A DNA stretch of 32,485 bases, from the NCBI GenBank assembly GCA_002418775.1, contig DIEU01000006.1, forward strand, positions 4,771 through 37,255. Direction: 5' to 3'. Made by a program: the position numbers and the translations under genes. This document shows, piece by piece, positions 7,452 through 16,216 of this stretch (position 1 is the first letter of the stretch; the number at the start of each line of letters is the position of its first letter). The notes beneath the pieces are model-generated. The model did not search any database, was not told where the DNA came from, and was given only the letters and a program-made list of their open reading frames with translations. The stretch is from Firmicutes bacterium UBA5766 (GTDB taxonomy: Bacteria > Bacillota > Desulfotomaculia > Desulfotomaculales > Nap2-2B).

Positions 7452-7546
7452 CTTTTTTCTCCATAGCAAATCTAGTTATTCGTTGTTATTAAAATAAAGA
7501 ATTATGTTAACATAAGGATATTAATTATTCTTCGGGAGGGATAACC

Positions 7547-8068
7547 TTGGGTTTAAATGACGCAATGCTGCTGGTTGCTGAATTAATGGCTATATCCGCG
7601 CAGACAGCTCCAAAGGGAGGCGGACATGACTGTTTGGGAGTAAAAGTGCTTAATGAAGACGAGAAACTTTCCCTGGCGGAAGCAATGGTGAGCTATGGCA
7701 GCGAAACAAAAAAATTTAATTTTGACCGTGATGCGGAAAACGTGCGGAAATCCGATGCTGTTCTTCTTATCTCGGTTGATCAGAACAAGTCACTTGGTTT
7801 GAATTGCGGCGCATGCGGATACGAAACATGTAAAGAAATAGAAGGTAAAGAAGGTCCGGAATTTTTCGGGCCTATTTGCGCCTGGCGGTTGATCGATTTG
7901 GGTATTGCGCTGGGTTCTGCTGCTAAAACAGCCAGCATGTTAAATGCGGATAACCGTATTATGTACAGGATAGGAGTAGTCGCCCGCAAGATCGGGTTGA
8001 GCAAAGGATCCGTCGTTGTTGGAATTCCGATCTCCGCCTATAGTAAGAATATTTACTTTGACAGATAA
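7547..8068 (+). CDS. DUF2148 ferredoxin-like domain protein
   Basis: 173 aa from a TTG start with GGGAGGG at about 6 nt. The protein has conserved cysteines at C29, C87, C90, C95 and C111; the central motif is LNCGACGYETC. This pattern matches the DUF2148 ferredoxin-domain family found in anaerobic bacteria and archaea, which presumably binds an iron-sulfur cluster. No function is established for the family. It is transcribed away from the agr-type locus and stands alone, with a 208-bp gap to the convergent comF. An assignment beyond a probable Fe-S protein is not supported. Confidence 0.8.
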   Translation: MGLNDAMLLVAELMAISAQTAPKGGGHDCLGVKVLNEDEKLSLAEAMVSYGSETKKFNFDRDAENVRKSDAVLLISVDQNKSLGLNCGACGYETCKEIEGKEGPEFFGPICAWRLIDLGIALGSAAKTASMLNADNRIMYRIGVVARKIGLSKGSVVVGIPISAYSKNIYFDR

Positions 8069-8080
8069 CAGGGGTCAGGC

Positions 8081-8107
8081 TTGACTTATTTTGATAATTG
8101 ACTTATT
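8081..8107 (+). repeat. Short direct repeat TTGACTTATT x2, 17 bp apart
   Basis: TTGACTTATT occurs at 8081-8090 and again at 8098-8107, just after the end of the DUF2148 gene. It is preceded by AGGGGTCAGGC and followed by AAGGAGG. The GGGGTCAGG-TTGAC context recalls the ends of REP-like or Y1-transposase-mobilised elements in clostridia. No transposase is present, so at most it is a remnant. Confidence 0.4.
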
Positions 8108-8216
8108 AAGGAGGTTACTTAACTACATCATGAACTATCCTGAAAGCAATTTTATCAATAGCTGCCTGTTTTAATGTATTTAATGGGCTGCAATTTGTTA
8201 CTGCAGAGAATCCGGT

Positions 8217-8273
8217 AAAGAGTTTTCCCTGTTTTTTCAGAGATGAAAAAAACTTAACTGGGATAAACTCTTT
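8217..8273 (-). terminator. Long imperfect hairpin 3 nt after comF stop
   Basis: AAAGAGTTTTCCC at 8217-8229 pairs with GGGATAAACTCTTT at 8260-8273. An inner stem is formed by GTTTTTTC and GAAAAAAAC. The structure begins 3 nt after the comF stop codon and lies in the convergent gap with the DUF2148 gene. There is no clear U-tract outside the stem, so it is a 3' processing/stability or weak termination structure rather than a textbook terminator. Confidence 0.45.
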
Positions 8274-8276
8274 AAA

Positions 8277-9089
8277 CTATCGTATAGTCGATGTAGCTAC
8301 AGTAGCCACAAAAACGCTTTTCAGCCCGGCGTTTAATAAAACACGGGAACATTCCGAAACAGTGGAGCCGGTTGTGAACATATCGTCTATCAAGATAACG
8401 CTCTTTCCAACAGGAATTTTACATTGGGAAACGCCAAACACACCTGCCAGATTGGATTGGCGCTGCTCACGGGAAAGGCCGGTTTGAGCGGGAGTCTCTT
8501 TTAGTTTATTTAACAGGGGAAGGAAGGGTACATCCAGATTGTGCGAAACAAACCTGGCCAGCAGTTCAGATTGGTTAAAACCTCTCTTGCGCAGGCGTTT
8601 GTTGGCAAGTGGAACGGGAACCAGGCCGGCTATTTCACTTTTCTTCAATCTCAATTCTGAATGTCCGAGAGAAATTAAGCTTTCCACCACACCCGTCAAC
8701 AGTCCGCCAAGCGGTTTTGTCAGGTATGTTTTCTTACCATATTTAAACTTCCAAATCGCCCTCATCAAATTCCCGTCATATAGTCCCGCCGCGCGTGCAA
8801 AAACATATAAATGCTCGGAATGCCTGCATTCAGTACAGACTGTTGGTCGTTTGTCGTTTTCTTCGAGATCTAAGAGATTTTGTTTGCCGGCTGATAAAAA
8901 ATAACGGCCGCATATATAACATTGCGGCTGAGTAGAATAATTGTTTAGCTTTCTTATGCAATCTGAACAAATACCCTGAAAATCAGCAGGACCATTACAG
9001 AAAAAACAAGTGTTTCTGGGCGGAAAGATGAGGTTTAAAAATTCTTCCCAAAGATCATGAAGAAAACCATAGTAGTTAATTTGAATCAT
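8277..9089 (-). CDS. comF: ComF family phosphoribosyltransferase-like protein
   Basis: 270 aa, usual length for the family. The N-terminal part has zinc-binding-like cysteine pairs (CFFC, CSDC, CYIC, CTEC). The C-terminal PRTase fold has the PRPP-binding loop VILIDDMFTTGSTVSEC. The sequence KRLRKRGFNQSELLAR is the classic ComF signature. In naturally competent bacteria ComF helps single-stranded DNA enter with ComFA/PriA; in other Firmicutes its role is unclear. No comFA lies beside it. It follows the diguanylate cyclase gene by 15 bp, so the two are probably co-transcribed. The ATG at 9087-9089 has a weak ribosome binding site. Confidence 0.92.
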   Translation of the reverse strand: MIQINYYGFLHDLWEEFLNLIFPPRNTCFFCNGPADFQGICSDCIRKLNNYSTQPQCYICGRYFLSAGKQNLLDLEENDKRPTVCTECRHSEHLYVFARAAGLYDGNLMRAIWKFKYGKKTYLTKPLGGLLTGVVESLISLGHSELRLKKSEIAGLVPVPLANKRLRKRGFNQSELLARFVSHNLDVPFLPLLNKLKETPAQTGLSREQRQSNLAGVFGVSQCKIPVGKSVILIDDMFTTGSTVSECSRVLLNAGLKSVFVATVATSTIR

Positions 9090-9104
9090 CTACTTTTTTG
9101 TAGT

Positions 9105-10781
9105 TTAAAAGGCAACCATAACCCTGTCTTTTCCGGCTTCCTTTGCCCGTACCAGGGCCTGGCCGGCTTTTTTAACCAAATCAGAAACATCCCTTGCGTG
9201 ATCGGGATAAACAGCTACACCCAAACTCACTTTAAGCTGCACCAGGCTGTCGTCAACATGGAATTGGCGCGCGCTTATTTTTTTACGCAAAAAATCGGCA
9301 AATTCCCTGGAACTTTCTCCGTTAAAACCTGGAAGGCTGATGATAAATTCCTCCCCGCCAAACCTTGCCACCATGCCGTCACGGATAACCTCTTCTTTTA
9401 AGAGACCGGCCAACTGTACTAAAATTTGATTACCTGCCCTGTAACCAAAATACTCATTTATCCTTTCGAAGTGATCGATATCCAGCAGGACAAGGCTTAA
9501 GTTCCTGCCTTTCTCTTTAGCCCGGTTAAAATCTATCTCCACCTGTTCGAAAAAAAAGCGTTGGTTGAATATTCCGGTTATGATATCTAAATTGGCGCTT
9601 TCCTGAATACGTTTAACCTGTATTTTATTGGCCAGAAAAATGGCAGTCTGGCTGCAAATAACAGAAAGAAAACGCTGGTGGCGCTGGTCGAAGGCCAGGG
9701 GTTTCTTTTCGCCCAAAACAAGAGCGCCTAAAACTTCTGTTTCAACAAACAAGGGAATGACCAGCAGCGAACGGTGGACCTGAGTTAGACCCCTTTCCTC
9801 TTTTAAGCGGGGATCAAATTTTGAATCATAAACAATTTCAACCTGCCTGTTTTCTATTGCCGACACAATAAAGCCCTCGCCTTTTTCGAGAGAGGATCCA
9901 AAAAGCTGGTTCCTATAGGGACCGACAACCATTGCAGCCTTGAAGCATTGATAATCGTTAGACCAGAGATAAATGACTCCTGTATGGTAGGATACTACAC
10001 GTCTGGTCTCTTTGAATAGAAGATCCATAATTTGTTCGCTGCTGAAATTGCCTCCCGCCTTTTGGGCAATCTGATAAAAAGCAAGCAGTTCCTTATTGAA
10101 CAAAGCAGTCTTGACATACAACCGTAAAACAAACTGTACTGCCAGAACCGGTAAGAACAATAAAAAAGGACCAGTAATACCAACCGGCCGATAAAATATA
10201 TACATCAGAACACCAAAGGGAATACTGAAAAGATAGGTAAAGCCATCCCAGTATAGAGTGTCAAACCTGTATGGCTGTGAATCATGCTTGCGTCCGGGAA
10301 GAAGATAAAGGTTAACCAGTAAATGATTGATCACAAAAAAAGAAACCAGAAAAACAAGCATCGGCAAGAGATTGGAAATTACTAATCCAATACTTGACAG
10401 GGCCTGTCCGCCGGTTATTCTAAAAAGGTAATTCGCAATGAAAAGAGAAAGAACGTACTGGCTGGAATTAAAAAAAGCGGTTCGCAAGGGATTTCCCCGG
10501 TTTATTATTCCCTGGCTGAATAGGACAGCAAGGGCGCTGATCCAAATTGTAGGAGCCGTACCAAAGATCAGATACGAAGCAAAAACAACAGAAAAACCTC
10601 CTGACAACTGACACTGAGGCAGGTAAACGGCAAACCATTCAGCAAGCACTCCCAGGGCGACCATGACTAGGTATTCTTTGCCTAAATCAAGGTTTAATAC
10701 CCTGAAAGCAAAGAATAAAACCAACCAGCCCAAAAAAACAACCAACCAGGTGTACAGGATGTGCCTTGATTTATTGGCCAT
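9105..10781 (-). CDS. Membrane GAF-GGDEF diguanylate cyclase
   Basis: 558 aa. Residues 1-230 contain about seven to eight membrane helices, resembling a MASE-like sensor. A GAF domain (about 235-385) and a C-terminal GGDEF domain follow. The active site reads GGEEF at residues 475-479, a catalytically competent variant. DIDHFERINEYFGY supplies the metal-binding Asp and substrate Asn. The residues before the active site (VIRDGMVAR) do not form the usual RxxD inhibitory site, so product feedback may be absent. The protein should make cyclic di-GMP from GTP at the membrane. The ATG at 10779-10781 overlaps the end of the upstream small gene by 11 nt and uses GAGGTG. Confidence 0.9.
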   Translation of the reverse strand: MANKSRHILYTWLVVFLGWLVLFFAFRVLNLDLGKEYLVMVALGVLAEWFAVYLPQCQLSGGFSVVFASYLIFGTAPTIWISALAVLFSQGIINRGNPLRTAFFNSSQYVLSLFIANYLFRITGGQALSSIGLVISNLLPMLVFLVSFFVINHLLVNLYLLPGRKHDSQPYRFDTLYWDGFTYLFSIPFGVLMYIFYRPVGITGPFLLFLPVLAVQFVLRLYVKTALFNKELLAFYQIAQKAGGNFSSEQIMDLLFKETRRVVSYHTGVIYLWSNDYQCFKAAMVVGPYRNQLFGSSLEKGEGFIVSAIENRQVEIVYDSKFDPRLKEERGLTQVHRSLLVIPLFVETEVLGALVLGEKKPLAFDQRHQRFLSVICSQTAIFLANKIQVKRIQESANLDIITGIFNQRFFFEQVEIDFNRAKEKGRNLSLVLLDIDHFERINEYFGYRAGNQILVQLAGLLKEEVIRDGMVARFGGEEFIISLPGFNGESSREFADFLRKKISARQFHVDDSLVQLKVSLGVAVYPDHARDVSDLVKKAGQALVRAKEAGKDRVMVAF

Positions 10782-11217
10782 CCTTCTTCACCTCAATAAT
10801 TGACTGATTTGATGAGATCAGAGAAAACAGCGGAGCTTTTAGCAGTTCGCCGTCTTTAAACTGTCGCGCGTCGTAACAGAAAGATCTTCGTTGAACTGTG
10901 CTAAATTCAATTATTTCCCTTTCGCCGGCGGCTATTACTTGAAAATCATTTTGGGCGGCTAAGAGAGAGGCGATCCTGACAGTCCGGTTGTTCTGACAGT
11001 TGTCCAGAACCTTCAATTCAAAAAGGGGCCAAAATTTATTCCGAAAAAATACTAATTTACGCAGGAAGCCTTCCACAGAATGTTCCTGATCATCGCCTAT
11101 TATTACAATCAGACAGCCCCGTTCCTGATTGCCGGCGCGTGATGCATACAGGCTCTTTATAATCCACAATACCCGGATAAACCATATAGCAATTAATAAA
11201 AAAACAACCGGCAACAT
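10771..11217 (-). CDS. Hypothetical single-pass membrane protein
   Basis: 148 aa. The frame is open into metK, but the ATG at 11215-11217 with GAGGGCGGAAG upstream is the sensible start (MLPVVFLLIAIWFIRVLWII). One N-terminal membrane helix is followed by a small cytosolic domain with a segment GCLIVIIGDDQEHSVEGFLRKL. I do not recognise a catalytic motif. The 11-nt overlap with the diguanylate cyclase gene implies coupled translation and a joint role. The protein could be a regulator or partner of the cyclase, but this is inference from position only. Confidence 0.7.
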   Translation of the reverse strand: MLPVVFLLIAIWFIRVLWIIKSLYASRAGNQERGCLIVIIGDDQEHSVEGFLRKLVFFRNKFWPLFELKVLDNCQNNRTVRIASLLAAQNDFQVIAAGEREIIEFSTVQRRSFCYDARQFKDGELLKAPLFSLISSNQSIIEVKKDGQ

Positions 11218-11299
11218 TCTTCCGCCCTCTTTTTTAACATACCTGCAACCAGCATATGTTACAGCATAAAAAGGGTGAAAGATTGCCGATTTATAATCC

Positions 11300-12490
11300 T
11301 TATAATCCAGCCTGGGACCGTAATATTTCGGCCTTATCGGTGCGTTCCCAGGGCAGGTCCAGATCAGTTCTTCCAAAATGCCCGTAAACGGATACACGGC
11401 GATAGATGGGACGGCGCAGATCGAAGTTTTTTATAATTGCCGCAGGACGCAAATCAAAGTTTGTGTTAACAAGCTCCAGTATCTTTTCATCACTTATTTT
11501 TCCTGTCCCAAACGTTTCTACCATAACCGATACAGGCCTTGCCACACCAATTGCATAGGCAACTTGCAGCTCACACCTGTCGGCTAAGCCGGCGGCTACA
11601 ATGTTTTTAGCCACATAGCGCGCCATATAGCATGCCGAACGGTCTACTTTCGTAGGATCTTTGCCTGAAAAACTTCCGCCGCCATGTCTGGCTACACCAC
11701 CGTATGTATCTACGATAATCTTTCTTCCGGTTAAGCCGGTATCTCCCTGAGGACCGCCAATAACAAAACGTCCGGTAGGATTAATCAGGTAGCGGGTTGC
11801 GGGATCTATTAACTCGGGAGGGACAATAGCTTTAATAACTTTCTCGATTAAATCCTCCCTTATCAAATCCATTTCTATCAGCGGATGATGCTGGCTTGAT
11901 ACAATAACGGTATCTACCCGGACAGGTTTACTGTTTTCATATTCTATTGTAACCTGTACCTTTCCATCCGGTCGAAGGTAAGGTATCTCCCTTGTTTTAC
12001 GAACTGCGGCAAGCTTTCTGGCCAGCTTATGAGCCAGGGAAATCGTCAAAGGCATTAATTCCTGCGTTTCATTTGTAGCGTACCCGAACATCATCCCCTG
12101 ATCTCCCGCTCCAATAGCCTCTATCGCTTCATCGCTCATTTCACCGCTGCGAACCTCAAGCGGCTTGTCTACTCCTTGCGCAATATCCGGTGATTGTTCG
12201 TCAACACAGGTAAGAACAGAACATGTATCACAGTCAAAGCCAAATTTTGCCCTCGTATACCCTATCTCACGCAGTGTTTCCCTGACTACTCCCGGAATAT
12301 CACAGTAACATTTAGTGGTAATTTCGCCCGCCACAAGAACCATGCCGGTTGTAACAAGCGCTTCACAGGCAACCCGGGCCAAAGGATCATTGGTAAGTAT
12401 TTCATCCAGTATCGAGTCAGCTATTTGGTCGGCTATTTTATCCGGGTGCCCCTCGGTTACTGATTCTGATGTAAACAAGTGTCTGCCCAA
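11300..12490 (-). CDS. metK: S-adenosylmethionine synthetase
   Basis: 396 aa, the normal family length. Signature motifs are clear: HLFTSESVTEGHPDKIADQI at the N-terminus, GAGDQGMMFGYA (ATP-binding), and GGGSFSGKDPTKVDRSA (phosphate loop). It makes S-adenosylmethionine from methionine and ATP in the cytosol. SAM is also the cofactor of the radical-SAM aminomutase encoded at the right end of this window. The start is TTG at 12488-12490 with AAGGAG at 9 nt. No S-box riboswitch architecture is visible in the short leader after the terminator at 12600. The 82-bp gap to the downstream gene allows co-transcription. Confidence 0.98.
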   Translation of the reverse strand: MGRHLFTSESVTEGHPDKIADQIADSILDEILTNDPLARVACEALVTTGMVLVAGEITTKCYCDIPGVVRETLREIGYTRAKFGFDCDTCSVLTCVDEQSPDIAQGVDKPLEVRSGEMSDEAIEAIGAGDQGMMFGYATNETQELMPLTISLAHKLARKLAAVRKTREIPYLRPDGKVQVTIEYENSKPVRVDTVIVSSQHHPLIEMDLIREDLIEKVIKAIVPPELIDPATRYLINPTGRFVIGGPQGDTGLTGRKIIVDTYGGVARHGGGSFSGKDPTKVDRSACYMARYVAKNIVAAGLADRCELQVAYAIGVARPVSVMVETFGTGKISDEKILELVNTNFDLRPAAIIKNFDLRRPIYRRVSVYGHFGRTDLDLPWERTDKAEILRSQAGL

Positions 12491-12599
12491 ACAAATTATC
12501 TCCTTAAAAAAAGATTCCCTGTTATTTTAAACTGGTGGGGAGAAATTGGTTAAATTTATATATATTCTAACAATTCCAAAACAGAATGTCAAACCAATA

Positions 12600-12628
12600 A
12601 AATAAAAACGGCGCTTTCCGAAGCGCCG
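12600..12628 (-). terminator. Intrinsic terminator after ylmC-like gene
   Basis: On the minus strand an 8-bp stem CGGCGCTT / AAGCGCCG with a CGGA tetraloop is followed by TTTTTATTT. It lies 18 nt after the stop of the PRC-barrel gene and separates it from metK. Confidence 0.9.
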
Positions 12629-12646
12629 GGATTATATGCCGCATAA

Positions 12647-12889
12647 TCATACCGTCCAATCGTGCATCTCAATTAAAACTGCGTCCTTGCCAAGTTTCTT
12701 GACTGCTCCCCAGGGAACAATAAAATCTTTTCTGCTCGAAAAAAGCCAGAAACGGCGCGAGCCCTGCAGGATTATTGCTTCAATCGTTCCTTTCTCAACA
12801 TCTATATGAATATCTTTCACCGGTCCCAGTTTCGAACCGTCAACAACATTCACTATATCACGCTTGTTCAAATCCGACACCTTAAACAA
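12647..12889 (-). CDS. YlmC/YmxH family PRC-barrel sporulation protein
   Basis: 80 aa from the TTG at 12887-12889, which has GGGAGG at 8 nt. An earlier in-frame ATG at 12914-12916 has no such site. With this start, MFKVSDLNKRDIVNVVDGSKLG lines up residue for residue with B. subtilis YmxH/YlmC N-termini. The PRC-barrel continues with VKDIHIDVEKGTIEAIIL and FIVPWGAVKKLG. The family is linked to sporulation in endospore formers, with an unknown biochemical role. It is monocistronic, ending in a strong terminator. Confidence 0.88.
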   Translation of the reverse strand: MFKVSDLNKRDIVNVVDGSKLGPVKDIHIDVEKGTIEAIILQGSRRFWLFSSRKDFIVPWGAVKKLGKDAVLIEMHDWTV

Positions 12890-13348
12890 TTTTTTCACCT
12901 CCCGTGCCCCTATCATATGCGAACAGGCAGAAAAGGTGATAACACCGACGGGGGAAAATCACACTTGGATATCCATGCGCTAAAGCGGCGCCAGCAGGAA
13001 AAAGAAAAGGAAATAAACCCGCCAAAGGCACGGTGTTGTCAATAGCGAACGACTTGCGAAGCGCCGGTAACAGCAGCCGGCGAAGCGAGGGTAACCGGAC
13101 AGCGGTGCGAAACCAGCGGCACACTCAAGGTTTCTTGAAATGGCTTAGTGATGCCGGGAGTTTAATGTTGGGACATTATGCTGTCTGCCTTGCCGCCTTT
13201 GCAGCGCCGCTTGGTCCTGTCCAAAGCGAACCGTTGGAGTTGCCGGCACGGAGCCGCCTGAGCGAACTGTGACAACGGCGGCCTAAGGTAAACATGAGCA
13301 CGTAGGCAGTTGACCTCCCTAATGTAAAGTGTTTCAGACCCAGATTTA
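12890..13348. other. 459-bp intergenic region, GC-rich, containing a degenerate repeat copy
   Basis: No convincing gene. The interval holds repeated GCGAA/TTCGC and GGTAAC words. Its right end carries one copy of the dispersed GGTCAACTGCCT repeat (13295-13321). Open frames here lack ribosome binding sites and recognisable protein features. The left margin contains the GGGAGG site of the ylmC-like gene. Confidence 0.6.
13295..13321 (-). repeat. Dispersed repeat, copy B
   Basis: Read on the minus strand, this copy starts AGGGAGGTCAACTGCC then TACGTGCTCA, which differs from copy A by one base over 26. The flanking 250 bp share TTCGC-rich words and GGTTACCCTCGCTT-like segments with copy A. A possible far end, ATTGACAACACC on the minus strand, lies near 13033-13044. 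The whole element may thus be about 290 bp and degenerate. Confidence 0.65.
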
Positions 13349-14083
13349 TTAGGGCATCTCACCCGGAAGTTTATCGGTAATATCAGTAACATTTCTCAGG
13401 TCATCCTGTTTCTTATCGACATACAGCCGGCCTTTTGAATCAAGGCTGGCATAGAATACCTCCTTGACTGACTTGATGCCCTGTTTTTCAAGCTCTTTAT
13501 ACAGCCATTCCTCAGTAAGATTGTTTTGCTTTAAATTCTGCCTGATGACAACCCCGTCCGAGATTAGTTCGGAAGGTACTCCTTCATAAGTTGTGGGAAG
13601 CTGCAGGTCCCCAGGCGTAACAGGACGTTTCTGACTTTTAAGAAGCACGCTCAGTTTTCCGTTAGGCTCAGATACGGCAAATTCAACATCAGCTATATTA
13701 AAAACATTTTTATCTCTTAACTGCATCATCAAATCATCAACGTGATAAATTAACTTTTTCATATTATCCTCAAGGATTTTACCATTGTGTACCAGTATAA
13801 CAGGCTCTCCCTCAATAATTTTTCTTGCCGGCCGATATTTTAAAGCAAGGGTTTCAGCGCCTAGTGTAAAAAGGCCGATTAAGACAAGCCCAAAAAAAAG
13901 CGGCCACCCGCTTTCATTAAGATTAGTAACCATGTTTGCGGCAACCGACCCTATCAAGATAGCGTTTACAAAGTCACTGATGGTTAACTGCCCCACTTGA
14001 GAATTTCCTATCGCGCGGGAAATAATAATCACGGTAATGAACGCGCCTGCGCCCCTGACCAAAATATCCAAAAAAGGATTCAT
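13349..14083 (-). CDS. YetF-like DUF421 membrane protein
   Basis: 244 aa. Three N-terminal membrane helices are followed by the conserved segments SDFVNAILIGSVAAN and EGEPVILVHNGKILEDNMKKL, then a DUF421 C-terminal domain (DVEFAVSEPNGKLSVLLKSQ). This is the YetF/YdfS/SpoVA-associated family of Gram-positive spore formers, with no firmly known reaction. Family members are often expressed in sporulation or placed beside spoVA genes. The ATG at 14081-14083 has only a weak GGTGG site. It is upstream of no obvious partner here, and galU lies 167 bp away on the same strand. Confidence 0.9.
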   Translation of the reverse strand: MNPFLDILVRGAGAFITVIIISRAIGNSQVGQLTISDFVNAILIGSVAANMVTNLNESGWPLFFGLVLIGLFTLGAETLALKYRPARKIIEGEPVILVHNGKILEDNMKKLIYHVDDLMMQLRDKNVFNIADVEFAVSEPNGKLSVLLKSQKRPVTPGDLQLPTTYEGVPSELISDGVVIRQNLKQNNLTEEWLYKELEKQGIKSVKEVFYASLDSKGRLYVDKKQDDLRNVTDITDKLPGEMP

Positions 14084-14250
14084 GATCCACCACCCCTGCG
14101 GATATAATGATCTTAGTTTAACAGCAGATAATCGAATTATACGTTGTAAATGAAATGGAAGGGAGGGTTTCTAAACATTGTTAAAGAAAGGGATACTGCT
14201 TTTACAACTGAATCAAAAGAAGCTAATACTGATCGATTATCTTCAGCAAA

Positions 14251-15123
14251 TCAACTCAGAGTACTTACAAGCCGTTTCAGATACAACTCAAAATCCTTGC
14301 CCAGGTCAGGATAATCCAGAGCGAATTCTACCGTTGCCATTAGGTAGCCTAGTTTATCGCCAACATCATAACGGCGTCCCTCGAAGTTAATTCCATAAAG
14401 AGGCTCTTCTTTAGATAAAACCTTTAAAGCGTCAGTAAGCTGAATTTCCCCGCCCTGACCCGGGGGTGTATTTTCAAGTATGGGAAAAATGGCAGGGCTG
14501 ATTACATAACGGCCCATAATAGCCAATCTGGAGGGAGCTTGGTCAACAGGAGGCTTTTCCACCAAGTCGCGGACATAGTAAACACCTTCACGCAAAAAAT
14601 CCGCATCCAGGATTCCGTATTTGTTTACATCCGCCGCAGGCACTTCCTTAACCGCAAGGACAGTGCTCTGTACTTCGTCATAAAGTTCAAGCAACTGCTT
14701 TAAGCATGGTTTTTGACTTCTGATCAGATCGTCTCCCAAAAGGACTGCAAAAGGTTCGTCGCCAACAAACCTGCGTGCGCAATAAATAGCGTGCCCAAGT
14801 CCGCGCGGTTCCTTTTGGCGGACATAATGCAGGTCGGCGATCTCACTGATCTCCCTGACCAGGTTTAAAAGAGCAACTTTCCCTTTTTCCTGCAGGTGTT
14901 CCTCAAGTAACTGCGATTTATCGAAATGATCCTCAATAGACTTCTTCCCCTGACCGGTAACAATAAGAATGTTTTCAATGCCTGATTCGACCGCTTCTTC
15001 CACTATGTACTGGATAACCGGTTTATCCACTACGGGCAGCATTTCTTTTGGCTGCGCCTTAGTAGCGGGTAAAAAACGGACTCCCAAACCGGCAGCCGGA
15101 ATAACAGCCTTGGTAACGCGCAA
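14251..15123 (-). CDS. galU: UTP-glucose-1-phosphate uridylyltransferase
   Basis: 290 aa, normal length. The nucleotidyltransferase signature is AVIPAAGLGVRFLPATKAQPKEMLPVVDKP. Downstream GalU markers are IENILIVTGQGKKSIEDHFD, FAVLLGDDL and GGEIQLTDAL. It makes UDP-glucose from UTP and glucose-1-phosphate for cell-wall and envelope glycans. The start is TTG at 15121-15123 with AGAGGTG at 7 nt. It lies 19 bp after the phosphoglycosyltransferase gene, so the two are most likely one envelope-glycan operon. Confidence 0.96.
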   Translation of the reverse strand: MRVTKAVIPAAGLGVRFLPATKAQPKEMLPVVDKPVIQYIVEEAVESGIENILIVTGQGKKSIEDHFDKSQLLEEHLQEKGKVALLNLVREISEIADLHYVRQKEPRGLGHAIYCARRFVGDEPFAVLLGDDLIRSQKPCLKQLLELYDEVQSTVLAVKEVPAADVNKYGILDADFLREGVYYVRDLVEKPPVDQAPSRLAIMGRYVISPAIFPILENTPPGQGGEIQLTDALKVLSKEEPLYGINFEGRRYDVGDKLGYLMATVEFALDYPDLGKDFELYLKRLVSTLS

Positions 15124-15142
15124 TATCTACACCTCTTATACT

Positions 15143-16216
15143 CTAAAGATGCTGGGAGGAACTTCGTGAAGCGGTTCGGCTTGTCCTTTTGGAGACGCTG
15201 AACAGGCCAATTTTACCGGCAAGAATTATAACCAGACCAGCTAGAATAACCAGAAGAACCATTGCCTGATCTGATGTAACTATATTTAATACTACGGCGC
15301 TTACTCCCAATAAGAAGCTTATTCCGTAAATAACCGCTACTGTCTGACGATGATTAAAACCTAAACTCATCAACTTATGGTGAATATGCTCCCTGTCTGC
15401 CTGAAAGATTGGTTTGCGAAGATGGTAACGCCGGAAAACGGCCAGCAGAACATCAAACAACGGAATGCCAAGAATCACAAGAGGGATAAAAACTGACACA
15501 GCCGCAGCGCTTTTTGTTAAACCTAAAATTGAAACTGCGGAAAGAGTAAAACCGAGGAGCATAGATCCGGTATCTCCGAGAAAGATGCTTGCCGGGTATA
15601 TATTATACCGCAGAAAACCAACAATCGCCGCTGCTAAAATAATAGCGAGCATAATAATTTCCTGCTGACCGGCGACGCCAAAAAACTTCCACTGTGTCCA
15701 TCCCACCGCTGCTATAGTAAGCGCCGCGATGCAGGAAACACCTCCAGCCAAACCGTCCAAACCGTCGATCAGGTTAATAGCGTTAGTTACGGCTACCACC
15801 CAGAAAATCGTAATGGGGATTCCCCACCAACCAAGTACGATACTATGTCCGTTAAAAGGATTGGTCACAAAACCTATCTGGATATTAAATAAAATCAGTG
15901 AATAAGCTGCTAAAATCTGTCCCCCGAGCTTTACCCAGGGAGAAAGTCCCTTAATATCGTCTATCACCCCGGTTAATACAATCAAAGAAACCCCTGTAAC
16001 CAGGCCGAAGACAGGACCGACAGGCATTATCAGAAGCAACGGGATTACAAAAGCCACGTAAATTGCCAATCCGCCCAGGCGGGGCATTACGTGCTGGTGA
16101 ACCTTGCGTGGATTGGGCAGATCAACCGCTCCCCAGGCAAAAGCCAACTTCCTTACTGCAGGAGTAATTAATAATGCAATAAAAAACGCCAAAATAGGAG
16201 CTAATAGTTTTTCCAC
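15143..16216 (-). CDS. WecA/TagO-type undecaprenyl-phosphate sugar-1-phosphate transferase
   Basis: 357 aa with about eleven membrane helices. Family motifs are in order: NPRKVHQHVMPRLGG, the Asp pair in VIDDIKGLSPW, NAINLIDGLDGLAGG, FLGDTGSMLLGF, and the His loop DREHIHHKL. The family transfers a sugar-1-phosphate (usually GlcNAc-1-P) from UDP-sugar to undecaprenyl phosphate, starting teichoic-acid-like or other wall glycans. The GTG at 16214-16216 has GGAG at 6 nt. An upstream TTG at 16226-16228 coincides with that site and is rejected. MraY is excluded by motif detail and by the absence of mur genes. It is followed by galU. Confidence 0.93.
   Translation of the reverse strand: MEKLLAPILAFFIALLITPAVRKLAFAWGAVDLPNPRKVHQHVMPRLGGLAIYVAFVIPLLLIMPVGPVFGLVTGVSLIVLTGVIDDIKGLSPWVKLGGQILAAYSLILFNIQIGFVTNPFNGHSIVLGWWGIPITIFWVVAVTNAINLIDGLDGLAGGVSCIAALTIAAVGWTQWKFFGVAGQQEIIMLAIILAAAIVGFLRYNIYPASIFLGDTGSMLLGFTLSAVSILGLTKSAAAVSVFIPLVILGIPLFDVLLAVFRRYHLRKPIFQADREHIHHKLMSLGFNHRQTVAVIYGISFLLGVSAVVLNIVTSDQAMVLLVILAGLVIILAGKIGLFSVSKRTSRTASRSSSQHL

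Noticed and set aside
12491..12646. Possible SAM riboswitch (S-box) upstream of metK
   Set aside because: The leader between the ylmC terminator and the metK start is only about 110 nt, A/T-rich, and shows none of the conserved S-box helices or an associated terminator.
14178..14390. Plus-strand frame with TTG start and GGGAGG upstream (MLKKGILLLQLNQKK...)
   Set aside because: Two thirds of it is antisense to the well-supported galU, it has no recognisable domain, and the spacing from GGGAGG to TTG (about 11 nt) is long. It could be a short chance frame.
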